A stretch of 64,000 nucleotides of DNA, taken from Solea solea (Eukaryota; Chordata; Actinopteri; Pleuronectiformes; Soleidae). The DNA lies in the NCBI RefSeq assembly GCF_958295425.1, contig NC_081154.1:10347766-10411765 (forward strand), given 5' to 3'. The notes beneath the pieces are model-generated. The model ran no database searches, was not told the origin of the DNA, and was given only the letters and a program-made list of their open reading frames with translations. Made by a program: the position numbers and the translations under genes. Below are positions 35,101 to 46,628 of the stretch, piece by piece. Within the stretch, counting starts at the first letter, position 1. Each line of letters starts with the position of its first letter.

Positions 35101-36823
35101 TGACCCTAAACACACTGGGGGGGGAGCTGCAACCTCTTTATTAGCTCCATGAAGGGGGTTATGTTTTTTATTTCATTTGTCAGCATAAGATTGTATAAAT
35201 GCACTGTTTGCATGTTACAAGTAAGGAACGATCACGTCACCATCTTCCGCCTTTTATTTCCTCATTATCAAAGCGAGACGGAGGTGTGTCGGAGGAACGC
35301 GCTCACCTAAACGCCACCCCACTCTGACTTTCAGAATTCTCGATATGATCGCCAATCTTGCGATGCTGAAATTTCACGGCCACACACGCACGTGGCTCCT
35401 CGTCATTGCGATTCCCAACGGGAAATACTAAGGGAACTTCGATACTAAAATCAGGGCTGAATAAGGGGCCTAATCCGCTCAGGAGATTGCTTGACAAATA
35501 CATCAAACCCAAATGTCAGCCATATTGTTTGAACTACAGGTGGCAAACACAGAGAGTGTGATTATCTGCAGATTCTTCGGAGATGGCTGCGACCAAACAA
35601 ACATTAATTACTCGTAAGCTGATTTTTTCGACTACACTCTCACTCATTATTCACTGCGTTTTGCCAGCTGGCTTGTGAGCCTTACTGAAAGGTTAATGGG
35701 GAACGGAGAGCCATGAAGGCCGCCCCAAACCTGCTGCCATTCCTCTGAAACACCGTGTAGTTGTTTGTGTGTGCACGTGTGTATCCGTCAGGTGGCTGCA
35801 ACAGACACGGGTGTGTCTGCCATTTCTTAATTATTGATAATGAAGCCCACTGAGACTGCAGGGAAAGATGAAGAGGAAGTGGCAAACTGATGCAGTCAGA
35901 CAACAACACGAGTCATGATGGTGCTGTAATGAGAACAATTACAGCCATATACCCTCGACAGCCACAGCAGCACAACTCATTCTGCTACTTTTGAAGGCTT
36001 TTTTCTTTTTTTTCCTCCCCTGTATGATCATCCTCGCTTTGTCCCAGACATCGTTTTTATCATCAGATAAACAACTTTACCCAAAAGCCCTTCATCATCA
36101 CTCGAGTCTCCACATCTAAAGCCTATATTCATCCATGTTTTCTTTTCTGCTGGTTTTACAAAACCCGACTTGCACAGCGATCCTCGAAGAGGACATAAAT
36201 AATTCTGACAGTAGCTGAGGCTGTGATGACTGCAAACCCACAAACAGCTAAGAGGAACGTGGAAAAGCATACGGCACCCTCTGTGCCACATCAAACAATC
36301 CCCGTGACCTTCATAACCTTGGGGGAGATGGTTTTTACATCCCCACACTCATTAAATCCCCTGAGGTTTAGGGCCATGATAAAGCAAACAAATGGCTCGT
36401 AATCATGGCGGCAATAAGCAGAGGAGGGGTCATTAGAGATGCTTTTCATCCCATATGGGATGCCTCATCAAGAGCTGGGTACCCTTTTCTTATTGTGCCA
36501 GAGTGACTTATTGTCTCTGGCGGGTGTAGCGGCAGATCGCCCTTGCCTGCGTGTGGGGGACTTATCGTCAAAGCAGCCCCCCCCCCCCCCCCATCCCATG
36601 TTTGCAAGGCTTTACCAAAGCTCAGCCTGTACTTAACTCTCAGTTAAATGTGAGTCTCTGTGATCAACCTCAGGCCTCTAACTTTTATTTCCACTCATAA
36701 CTGCATCAGAAAAAGGAAGCACGGACTGGAGGAGTTTCCGAGCCAGGGCACGGGCATGGTCTCTGATAGCCAGAGGGGGGCAAGAGTGAAGCGCCAGGAT
36801 AAGATCAGAATAGGCGCAAGATA

Positions 36824-36824
<1 letters not shown>
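35101..36824. other. Non-coding stretch with C16 run
   Basis: C16 at 36577-36592. Open frames of 65 to 106 codons (for example 36028-36348, minus) are unrecognised. Confidence 0.5.
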
Positions 36825-36889
<65 letters not shown>

Positions 36890-36902
36890 AATATATATAT
36901 AC
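36825..36902. repeat. (AT)32 microsatellite and AT-rich flank
   Basis: Perfect TA repeat at 36825-36887 and a second shorter AT tract to 36902. The open frames across it are Tyr-Ile translations of the repeat. Confidence 0.95.
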
Positions 36903-37056
36903 ATATACCATTAGCAATTACTGTCAGTGTGGTGAATACGGTCGAGAAAAACAACTCAGAGATGAATCGGAGTTGTTTAGGTTAACAAAGAGAGTGTGTT
37001 TGAGCTTTAAAAAACAGAGATGCACACAATATTACTCTGTGTTTTCTACTGTATGA

Positions 37057-37298
37057 TAGGGCTGAACAATTAATCGACATTTTATTGAAATCACATTATT
37101 TGTTATACATATACACGTGTTTTCGTACAGACTGAAGAGAACGTCTGTGTTTCTCACAGATCTGCACAAATATCATACAGTAAGTGTTCGTAATAATAAT
37201 AATGATGAGAATAATGACGTAAAAATTGCCATTCCCTCTGATATGGCGAATCATAACACCATCGCGATTAGATATTTATTCCAAATCGTCCAGCCCTA
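37057..37298 (+). mobile_element. Non-autonomous hAT element with target duplication
   Basis: Starts TAGGGCTGAACAATTAATCG and ends AAATCGTCCAGCCCTA, terminal inverted repeats of a well-populated teleost hAT family. The flanks CTGTATGA (37049-37056) and CTGTGTGA (37299-37306) match at seven of eight positions, consistent with an 8-bp duplication. No transposase. A related fragment follows at 38243. Confidence 0.88.
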
Positions 37299-37306
37299 CT
37301 GTGTGA

Positions 37307-37716
37307 CAACACACAGTCCTGTCAACATGTGGCTCAACAATAACGACTGGCATTTCCAGAGGGAATAGGGGTGAGAAAAAATGAGAAGCAGAACACTGAA
37401 ATAACACTAAAATAAAATAAAATAAACCGACAACTGGTTGGCATCAAAAATGAAATAGTGAGAAGTACTGTATTTTTGTTAAGAGCAGTGCCCCATAATG
37501 TATGCTGCTCTGGCAGGTAGAACCAAATGAATATAAAAGTAGACATCCTAATTATTCAAGCCATATTTCTTTTTCTCAATTTCCATAAGCTCCCTGGCAT
37601 GAGAGGTAACCAGATAAATCCAAGGAGGAAAAAAATGCAACAGTAGTTTTTCAGTAGAGAGAATATTCCTTCATTTACTTTGAATCATGCCACAAGGTTG
37701 TTTACTCACTTTCCAA
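37307..37716. other. Non-coding stretch, nothing recognised
   Basis: AT-rich unique DNA with a short AAAAT tract near 37409. Confidence 0.55.
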
Positions 37717-37742
37717 TGTGTGTGTGTGTGGGGGGGGGGGGG
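37717..37742 (+). repeat. (GT)7 plus G13
   Basis: GT repeat passing into a G run. Confidence 0.95.
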
Positions 37743-38242
37743 TTGTTTGCTAATTGCTTTCTTAAAGTAATTATCCAGAGAGGTCTTAGTAAGTCCCCAA
37801 AGCCACTTGTAAATTTCTTCTCAGGTATCACATTGTACAAAATGCATGCGTGAGAAAAAAAAGAAGAAGAGCGCTTACCTTCATTCGCAACCATTTATAG
37901 GAAACAGCACCAGGGGAGAAAAGAGAGAGAGAGAGAGAAAAATCGGATTAGAAAAAACAACAACAACTGTGGTAAATTAACAACCCCTGAATCTAATGAG
38001 TTTGTCTTCACATCTAATCCCACATTTTAATGTAATGCAACTCCGTGGCGGGGTGTGTGCAGTCCGACCACACCACTTCCTCAGTGCTCTGATGATAAAC
38101 AGACGATGTCTGATGAATAAATAATGTTAAATGTGCAGTATTAGTGCCGGACACTTTTCGACAAATAATTGAAGTGATATAGCCACAACAACTCGCAATC
38201 CTGCATCATTATTATTCCAACTTGTGTTTTTTTTTTTTTTCC
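37743..38242. other. Non-coding stretch with GA and T tracts
   Basis: (GA)n near 37924-37938 and T15 at 38226-38240. Nothing else recognised. Confidence 0.55.
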
Positions 38243-38349
38243 CTCACAGATCTGCACAAATATCACACAGTAATCATTCAAAATATGTTATTCAAATGAA
38301 AATGAGAATAATAACAGTTTGATATTTATTCAAAAATCGCTCAGCCCTA
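38243..38349 (+). mobile_element. hAT fragment, 3' half only
   Basis: CTCACAGATCTGCACAAATA, CACAGTAA, TTTGATATTTATTC and terminal AAATCGCTCAGCCCTA match the 3' part of the element at 37057-37298. The 5' half is missing and a T15 run stands at the break. Confidence 0.8.
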
Positions 38350-39063
38350 ATGCATCTGTTTTATCATATGCCTCCTCACTGAGAGTGCAAGACTGGCTCT
38401 TTCTAAATGGAATCCTGTCCTCTTGCTAACCGGTCCTCTGATTTCACCAATAACCCGATCTGCTGGTGCTACATGACGACACGGCGGCGGGCAGCAGGCC
38501 TCTCTTTATGCAGTTGCAGGGAGTCAAAGCGCAGAGCGTCTGCAGCCTTGGCAGTGATTGTTTTGCCATCTGAAAGCTTTTTTACATAGGGTGCGGCGGC
38601 AGTTCTTGAAGCCATATTGAGCAGCAATGACCATAGTGGGAACACAGTGAGCATTAGCAATAACCGTAGTAGTATTGCAGGGGAGCCACAGCGATGATTA
38701 TAGCATTAACACAGTGAGCAGCGACACATACAACTGCAAAGTGAGCAATAAAACAACTGCCCTGGCAGCGAGAAAATGAACAAGTGTATCAGTGAAAAAT
38801 CCTCTTAAATCATATTTGGGCCGTTAGATACGTGCATCCTATAGTGTTTGTGACCAGACATGCATCACATGTGAATGTAATATCGATCTAAATATGTGTA
38901 ATTGCATCAATGATGCATTAAAAACCAAATGGAATTACGGGAAATCAATATACAAAAGAAAGGATTTAAGAGGAATCCGCTCATTTCCTTTTGACTGACT
39001 GGAGCGTGCACTGCCATTTTCTAAACAACCCGACTCTCTGGACTTATGGTTTCATTGTGGTTC
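38350..39063. other. Non-coding stretch, nothing recognised
   Basis: Unique sequence; a pair of opposite-strand 60-codon frames near 38407-38660 is not recognised. Confidence 0.5.
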
Positions 39064-39071
39064 CATTAGAA

Positions 39072-39529
39072 CAGGGGTGTCAAACTCAATTGACCTGGGG
39101 GCCAATGAGCATCTAGTCTGGTAAAGAGGGGGCTGGTCTAGAGAAAAAAAAGTGGAAAAAAAAACAACTATTTAGTAGCAGGTGGTGTTTGTTTTGATAT
39201 AAAATTATGTATACGTCACAATAAAAACATATTTATGATGAACAAAAAAAGAAATTTTTTTGCAAATAATAACAAGGATAACTGTAATTAAAATAGCTTA
39301 AATATATGTAATTTAATGTTGAGTGTGACACATTTAATAAAGCAATGATTGCAACCGAATGTCTCATTACTATTATAAAAATATTGGTAGCAAATGCATG
39401 TAGTCTTATGGTCTGTCTATATTCCATCACCTCACTGGCAGCTGTGCCTCAGCACAGAGGTGGGCGGGCCGCATGTAATCGATTGGAGGGTCACATGTGG
39501 CCCCCGGGGCCACCAGTTTGACACCCCTG
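39072..39529. mobile_element. Non-autonomous hAT element with target duplication
   Basis: Begins CAGGGGTGTCAAACTCA and ends AGTTTGACACCCCTG, a perfect 15-bp terminal inverted repeat. GGGGGCC-type motifs follow just inside both ends, as in the common teleost family with these termini. The flanks CATTAGAA (39064-39071) and AATTAGAA (39530-39537) match at seven of eight positions. The AT-rich interior has no transposase. Confidence 0.92.
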
Positions 39530-39537
39530 AATTAGAA

Positions 39538-41112
39538 GCTGGGATAAGAAAAAAAGAAAAAGAAAAAAAGGAGGGGAAAGGGAGGATAAAAAAAATCCAA
39601 AGGATAATAATGAACACTGAGAAAGAAGCAGACAAGAGCGGAGAGAGTCGGGGAATGATGAGCAGAAGGGCACAGCTCTCAGGAAGACTCATGCCCTGTT
39701 AACTGAACAACAACTCCGACATATGCATCAAATATGGTGCAGTCAACAACTGGAGGCTTAACAGGGAGGAAAAAGTAAGCGGGTGAGGGGAAGATCCACA
39801 AAATGATCTACTGACAGATTCCAAAGCTTGTTTCAGTTTGTCGGTAGAACGGAGAGAGAAGTGAAAAGTGAGCCTTGTTCCACATATTTCACATCTGTTC
39901 AGGTACACTGTCAAACCATGTCAGGTGTTTTGCATTTCTGCAAACCCCACAGTCAGAGTCAGCCACATCTTACACATTAGCTCCCACCTATACCGACATT
40001 CTACCTCAATTCTTTTGGACATGTTTTGTTCAAAAGAATCTAAATCCCCATTCTCTTGTTTCCTATGCATAATGTGTGCTCCGCAGTTTTTAATTTCCAC
40101 TGTCAGCCAGAGCGATTGCATTGCATTAGGCCAGTCATGCAGATAATAAGGAAACAATCCTGCTAGGGGGAAACCCAAACAACATTTAGTTTACTTCTAT
40201 GAATTGCCTGTATCTTTCTGCAAACACTTCACCCGTTTCTGCCACACCGTGTGGCACAATTTCAGCATTCCGTCTTAAAAGTGTCATCTCTGATCAGCTC
40301 GGGAGCACGAGTCTATCGGAGAGTAATTGGAGCAGCTTGGGCTGTAAAAGCAGGTCTCTACTTAGCTCTGTTTCTATGTTAAAGCCAAAACAATGAAGCT
40401 CTAACAGTTCCCCTCATGGTGGCAATCCAGCTTTATTGATGCCATCATTCTCATTTTTATTAAGGCTGCTCATGTCTAACATTATCAACTACAGCTCCAC
40501 ACACAAAAAAAGACAAAAGCTGTCCCCTCCACACACAGAAAATGTGTGTGACTTCACACTAATTATACTAAAATAAAAGTTGGTATATCACTGCTTTAAT
40601 TCAACCAACTCACATTGTTAATGCTCCTGAGGGGTCACAAAGTCCTGGTCTCGCATTGAGAGGAGGTTTTTGCTGGAATGAAGTGTGGCTCGCCACATTT
40701 TGGCGGTCAGGCCTGTGTCAAACTTAAGATGGCCTCCAAAGCCCTAACGCCCGAGCCCAGTTTGGAAAACATTACCCTCAAAGTGCTGCGTTCCTCTGCA
40801 CACATAAAAAATTGCCTCCGTGGTTTTATGCACATGCACAAGCCAGAAAGGATTAAGGGGAGGAAAAACAGATTGAACTTTCTAAGCAACAACAGGACTT
40901 AGTGTAGTTTTTTTTTGCTGTCTGTGTGACAGCCACATAAGTCTGCGTTTGTCATGTTTTAACGGTGTTCAAAAGCCACAAGGAATTAAGGGGAAAATCC
41001 CTCAATATGTGACTAAAATTCACAAATGATTTCTTGAGCACCACACACAATTTCATGATAATCTACATATGAACTGGAGTCTTCTATCTTCTTAAACCAT
41101 TGTCAAGCAACT
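39538..41112. other. Non-coding stretch, nothing recognised
   Basis: A-rich segment near 39548-39600. Overlapping open frames of 60 to 102 codons at 39394-40396 are unrecognised. Confidence 0.5.
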
Positions 41113-41742
41113 TAGGCCATGTCCGTCCACACGGAAGAAGACGTACTGTAGTACACATGAGATATAATAACAGAAAGGGAAATAATGTCCGACTGTTCAA
41201 GTTTACAGTTTCGTGCCGTTTCCGTACCGACTTTCTGCCATAAACCTAAATACTTAACGAGAACGCACAATTCTGAGATCCATCTCACTGTATTTACTGC
41301 GGGCGGAGAGTCGGACGCACACAGAGAAGCGCTGTGTGAGCGCAGCAGACACAAACAGAGTCACAGACAAGAACGAGCCGTGGATGTTCAGTGCAGCAGA
41401 CTTTGTTTTCTCCTCTCGTTATTTTACGATTCAGCGCTTTTCTCACACCCGTGTGTGAAATCTCTAAAGACAGGACGTGTTCTAGTGATATCTAGAGTCC
41501 TTTCAGGCTGACTTTAGTTACTTTTCATTGACAATGAATGACAGCGTAAGAGAGAGCTGGGAATATGACGTCATCGCTTTCCTATACGTCCGTCTACATG
41601 GAAACTTGAGGCCGGCGTTTTCAGATTTTCCCACTCTGGTTTTCAGGTCCCTTAAACACCGTCTCCGTGTGGACGGAACGCCTCCCCGGCAAGAGAAAAA
41701 TATGCATATTCACCAAAACTCACTTCCGTGTGGATGACCCCT
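41113..41742. mobile_element. Tentative DNA transposon with imperfect ends
   Basis: The 5' end reads GTCCGTCCACACGGAAG and the 3' end CTTCCGTGTGGATGACCCC, so TCCACACGGAAG is inverted at both termini. An inner GTCTCCGTGTGGACGGAACG and GGCGTTTTCAGATTTTCCC resemble an abundant teleost element family. No target duplication was found. The 108-codon frame inside has no transposase motif. Confidence 0.55.
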
Positions 41743-44375
41743 GAGAAAGAGCTGAGAGTTCCAGTTGCTTTCCACACAGTTCACGTTTAGCAGGTCTCGA
41801 CAGTGCCCAAGAATCACCAAAACAAGCTCAATCTGGAGCCTGTTCACAGCCCCATAATCTACATTACTTCCAATTCCTTTCAAAGATTTTTTCGTTTTGA
41901 TTAGAAACAAAACTGAAATGACTCAGTATGACATGGGTTAAACCAAAAGAAAGAAAGAAAGTCTGACTATAACGATATGCAAACACATACCGGAGGAACC
42001 TCAGGAATTAGTTTGACCCAATATCCGTAAGTGTGTCATCCACTATTAATGTCACACGCTGCAGTGCGTTCAGCGGTTGCTATTTATGAGAAAATGATGC
42101 GTTTCAGGTGAACATGTTTACACAGCATCTTTGTTTGTGGAAAAGGAAGGGGAGAGGCTCACGCAACACATTTGAAACGAAAGCTGCGTGAATTCCATAA
42201 TCCATTTGTGCTCGCGTCGTTCAATTCATTTCCAATTAAAGTTCATTTGTCGGCGCACAGGCAGACACCTGCACAACACATGAAGTCATGCACTCTCCCA
42301 AATATTAACCTCAACTGCCACCTTCCTTTATTTTCATTATTACACTTCCAAGGGCTACAAATGCATTTGCCTCAGTGTCACCTGGGACACCCGGCATCTC
42401 TCAATTATAAATTCATTCTAGGGCAATTAATCCAACTGTAAAGAGGAAAGGCATGCGATAGAGTAGAGCAGAGCACAGAGGAGGGAAGAGAGAGGAGAAG
42501 ACGTGGAGGCAGTGTAGAGGTGGCGATGTAGGAGGAAGCAGAAAAGACGTTAAACCCTCGCAGGTTTAAAAGCCAAAGAAATATTGTAGGTTTTAAATAC
42601 ACTTTGGTAAAGCAATTCTTCATTCATGATTCACATGGGTCCAAATGAAGGTAACAAGATTGATTTTATTTTTTTTAAAAAAAAGGTCCTCGAATATGTT
42701 CCGTAAGTGACATTGGTGCAGCCCTTGATAACGATGCAACGAGAGTGGCTTCAATAGTTCCTCCTCTCTGCTTACAGCTCAGTGCGTCCTCGCCTTGAAA
42801 GTGAATGGAAAAATACTGAGAAGAAAAACATGGACGAAAATCTCTGTAAGAGCTGATGAGAATGTTGCAGTAAAGAAACATGTTACAGTTAATATAAAAG
42901 TCCCCGTCTCTCACTCTCTCCCTCTTGAGTCTTTTGAATCCGATTCAGGCAAAAGTCTGCGTCTCATTTTTACATGATGCCCTTCTCCTGAATAAAAAAT
43001 ATTATTTTAAAAGTATTTCTAACAGAATAATGAGATCCTATTTGTAAATATTTCATCAATTACAACACCCGTGTTTCATGATGTTCCAGATAAATCCTCC
43101 GTTGTAGTCCGTCAGTGCAGGGTTTGCCTTAAAGTTTTGATTTACTGCGCTAATGATGTATGGGATACCTCAGGTGTCTGTTCTGGGCACAACGCATTTT
43201 TATTCTGAAGCCAAAAGTGGTTTCGTGGCAGGTTTATTTAATGTTACAGAGGAGGTTAATACCTGTGAGGCTGCAGCCTATAAATAGGCTTATGTAAAAA
43301 ACAACATGAATTTTTCATGAAAACAGCGTCTGATTGTATTTGCATTTTCTCCTGTGATTACGTTAGCTGATCTGGATACAGTTACACACGTTTGATATTA
43401 TTTCAAATTCATTTTTTTTACTTTTTCTTCAGTGATTAGCAGCTGTGAGAATATATATTTTATTCCATCCCCTTTTATGATTAGTAGTGTAGCATACTGT
43501 ATTTATCACTTCAGAGCCTCACTAATATGATTTCTGATCCTCCCATCCATCCGCCTTAAATGGAAGTAACATTTAATGAAGTGCATTACAATTGGACATT
43601 GATGATCGGAGGTGCTGGATGGATATATTCTGAAGTAGCACTGCTATACTGTAAGACAAATGATAGTCCAAATCCCAATGACCTTAACTCACTTTACTTA
43701 GTTTGAAAAACTTCGTTTTGAACCATGTTTTTTACATCTTGTTAAATTTGAAAGGCATTTATACTGTATCTGTAATTAAATGATAAAATCATGATATACA
43801 AGTTGACATAACCCTTAAATATGGAAGTATTTTTTTGGAAACAGGATACTGCATGTAACAATACAGTATGCCGTTGACTGCCAAAGGCCACTACCAAAGC
43901 TCTAATTAAACTGAATGCATACAGAGAAACCCTGACAAAGCAGGGGAGCAGAAAATGCTCATGAAAAGATGGGATTAAAGATGAACGCAGCACGTCTTCC
44001 GGAATAGTGCACAAAAAGAACTCGTCCTTAGGTGTGCATGTGCACAAGACGTCTTTCTTATTCTGTAGAGGCAATAAAAAAAAAAGAATACTGTTTTTTT
44101 TTTTTGTCCTTAGTGAGCGATTGTACAGTTCGCAAGTTAAAACAATTACATCTGTGGGCCAGTAGCCCACTGGACCATAAACCGCACAACAACACAATGA
44201 GGGGAGTTTTCAGCAAGAAAGAAGAGCCTCATTAATACATATGGGGGGGATGAGAGAAAGAAGAAAGGAGTGTAATCAAACTAGAGCTTATTCAGCTGAA
44301 AGGATTTTGCCACAGATAAGCAGCTGCTGCTGGGTAGCACACAACTACACAGAAACCTAAATCAGCTAGAATTGA
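41743..44375. other. Non-coding stretch, long unique DNA
   Basis: A short GAAA tract near 41950, TTTTTTTTAAAAAAAA near 42670 and A/T runs near 44078-44106. Open frames up to 151 codons (43742-44197, minus) have no recognisable domain. No gene seen. Confidence 0.5.
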
Positions 44376-44393
44376 GCGCGTGCGCGCGTGCGT
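44376..44393. other. Z-DNA-prone alternating GC/GT tract
   Basis: Eighteen bases of strict purine-pyrimidine alternation rich in CpG, unusual in this AT-rich window. Confidence 0.7.
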
Positions 44394-44907
44394 TTGTGTC
44401 CGTCTGTGCATCTCGCGCCAACACCGTTTGTGTCCGTGTGTGTCAGCGTGTGCTCTCCAAAAAAAAAAACGATCAATCCAAATTAGGTCATCACTTCACT
44501 CAGTCTAATGTTCCATAAAAGATAAAAAGAGGCCCCGTCCGTATCGCTGTCTGTTTCTGACATTACTTATCTCTAGGTGTCTGCTGCAGCCCCTCTCAGG
44601 CAATACGGGCCATTTCTGCAGGAAAACTTAATGGACTGTTACATAAGCCACCTAAAGCCTGCGCTGCCATTCGTGACACCGAGTGTGAGAGGTAACTACG
44701 AGGGGGGATTTTAAGGTAAAAGGTAAATTACAAGCTCTAAAATGTTCCTGATCTAATATCTGCCCATTGGCATTAGGTCCAGGCTGTGTGCTTTTTGGTG
44801 AATGGGTCATAGCTTCCTGGTGTGAAGTGGGAGACGAGTGAATGGCTAAAGCACACTAAGTGATGCTTGCAGGAAAAGTGCACTTTGTTGTAATCACACA
44901 CGCTCTT
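44394..44907. other. Non-coding stretch, nothing recognised
   Basis: A10 run near 44460; otherwise unique sequence. Confidence 0.55.
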
Positions 44908-44935
44908 ACACTACCGGTCAAAAGTTTTTAGTCGC
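44908..44935 (+). mobile_element. Tc1-like terminal repeat fragment
   Basis: TACACTACCGGTCAAAAGTT is the hallmark end of Tc1/mariner elements and derived MITEs in fish. The opposite end was not found. The DNA to about 45175 may be the rest of a degraded element. Confidence 0.5.
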
Positions 44936-45773
44936 CTCCGTTTATACATTTACTACGGGGGGGCTCACGCAGACGCATTGGTTACTTTGGTGTTGTTGCA
45001 GCTTGGAAAGTTGAATGCTACCCAAGCAAAGTGAAGTAAAGCACCCAGCGTTGACGCTGTCGCTTTCAAAGTACACGCGAAGCTTTTCAGTTGATGCCTC
45101 CGCCACGGATGCTCGTCGGCCTTTACTGTTATTATTGAAATCTACAAAGTGCAATGACTCATAAAGTAAATAATACTATATATGGTACTGTGCGGTCTTA
45201 GGCCACAATTGTATTGTTTCACCTTACTGGAACACATCCAGAAAACACAGCGTACAAGATAACACATTTTTCAGAAAAAAAAAACTGCTTCTGCAGACTT
45301 AACGGTCAAGTGAAAACCTGACTCTCTTAAACCTGAAGTGGGACCCTAATTAATGTATAAAAATAAAAAGGTCTATTATGCCAGGTTTATTCAATTCATG
45401 CATGAGCATCACATGCATGAGCACATGCGAGCACATGAGTTTAACTGATTTAAGGTTTGCCAATGTATGAGATCAACTTTCAAATCACATCATTCCAACC
45501 CAAATGCCAAAGATCACAGAATTTGAACAAAACAACAAAGCTGGTGGTGCCCAAATTTCTGTACTAATCCACTCTAATACCAATACGCAGTACTTCTTGA
45601 AGTATATTGTCCTCTAACTGCAGACATTAACAGCCGAGAGGGTTGGTAAGTCAACATTTGCAGCACTACGAGGAATCATTTGCATTCATTTTAAAGGCTT
45701 CATTTATTCTCACTGATCCATGGAAATTGTAAATTAACCAATATCTCAGTTTATTTTCATCCGCTGTGCTTTA
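44936..45773. other. Non-coding stretch, possibly degraded transposon at start
   Basis: No second terminus and no open frame of note. CATGCATGAGCA words repeat near 45397-45440. Confidence 0.45.
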
Positions 45774-45781
45774 AATGTCGA

Positions 45782-46102
45782 TAGAGTTCTCAACGGGTCG
45801 GGACGAGAAAATGTGCAAATGAGGCTGGGTCGGGTCGGGCCTTGGGCTTCCCTTTTTTTCCGCTCATAAAACACGTTTCTTGCAGGTTGTAAATTGGATG
45901 TTGTTGTTTGTTGTGAATCATCGCTGTTCTCGTGTGGTGAAGAGTAAATCTGGCTGCCTGCTTGATGGAGAGGGGCAGACCTGACGCTGCTGCGTGGGTA
46001 ACCCCCGACACTTTGGGCATGTTCGTGTCATTTTTTGAGGGGGAGAAATATATCGGGTCGGGCCGGGTTTGGGCGGACATTTCAGGCCCGTTGAGAACTC
46101 TA
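45782..46102. mobile_element. Non-autonomous hAT element with target duplication
   Basis: Starts TAGAGTTCTCAACGGG and ends CCCGTTGAGAACTCTA, a perfect 16-bp terminal inverted repeat. GGGTCGGG words lie just inside each end. The flanks AATGTCGA (45774-45781) and AATGCCGA (46103-46110) match at seven of eight positions. The 96-codon frame inside is not a transposase. Confidence 0.92.
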
Positions 46103-46110
46103 AATGCCGA

Positions 46111-46504
46111 ACATCAGACAGGAAAATGGCGGGTGTCCTAAATCTTGTAGCCAGCAGTGTTTAGTGCTTCAAATACTAATTTGAAGCCACACAAGGAATC
46201 AGAAAAAGGTACAGCAGATAATTAAAAAAAAATAAAACAGAACAGAAGTGGTGAGAGAGTACAAGATGCACTGGCTATAGGAAAAGGTTGTTGGTTCCAA
46301 CTTCATTCACTAAAATTCTGAAAGAAGTGGGTGATGGGTTTAAGTTGTGTGCAGGTTAAGCCCACTATCGACAAAAAACACTCAGCCTCTCCCTGCAAGC
46401 TCTGCAAAGTGAAGGAACCTGAGTTGAACTCTCTCTTTTCTTCTCTTCTATCTCATCCTTCACACTGCACTGCAGAGAATCCCAGTGGGTGGACCAGCAC
46501 TCAC
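46111..46504. other. Non-coding stretch, nothing recognised
   Basis: Unique sequence between the hAT element and the exon-like segment. Confidence 0.5.
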
Positions 46505-46628
46505 TTCTGAACCTGAGCAAAGGCCGACGAGGTGATAGGTTGAAATAACGCCCCTCGGGGCAGGGGCCACTGCGCTGTACGAACCAGCTGTCATCCAGGA
46601 GTTCAGCATCAAACACAGATATGAACAT
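46505..46628 (-). other. Exon-like segment, unrecognised
   Basis: On the minus strand a pyrimidine tract ending CCTGACACAG precedes 124 bases that are open in one frame, followed by a near-consensus donor GAA|GTGAGT. The encoded peptide starts MFISVFDAELLDDSWFVQR and the segment is more GC-rich than its flanks. I do not recognise the peptide. The frame stays open beyond both splice sites (46365-46883), so openness is not specific to the exon. Chance decoys of this quality occur in 64 kb. Confidence 0.2.

Noticed and set aside
36678..36917. Tyr-Ile-rich frames
   Set aside because: Direct translation of an AT microsatellite.
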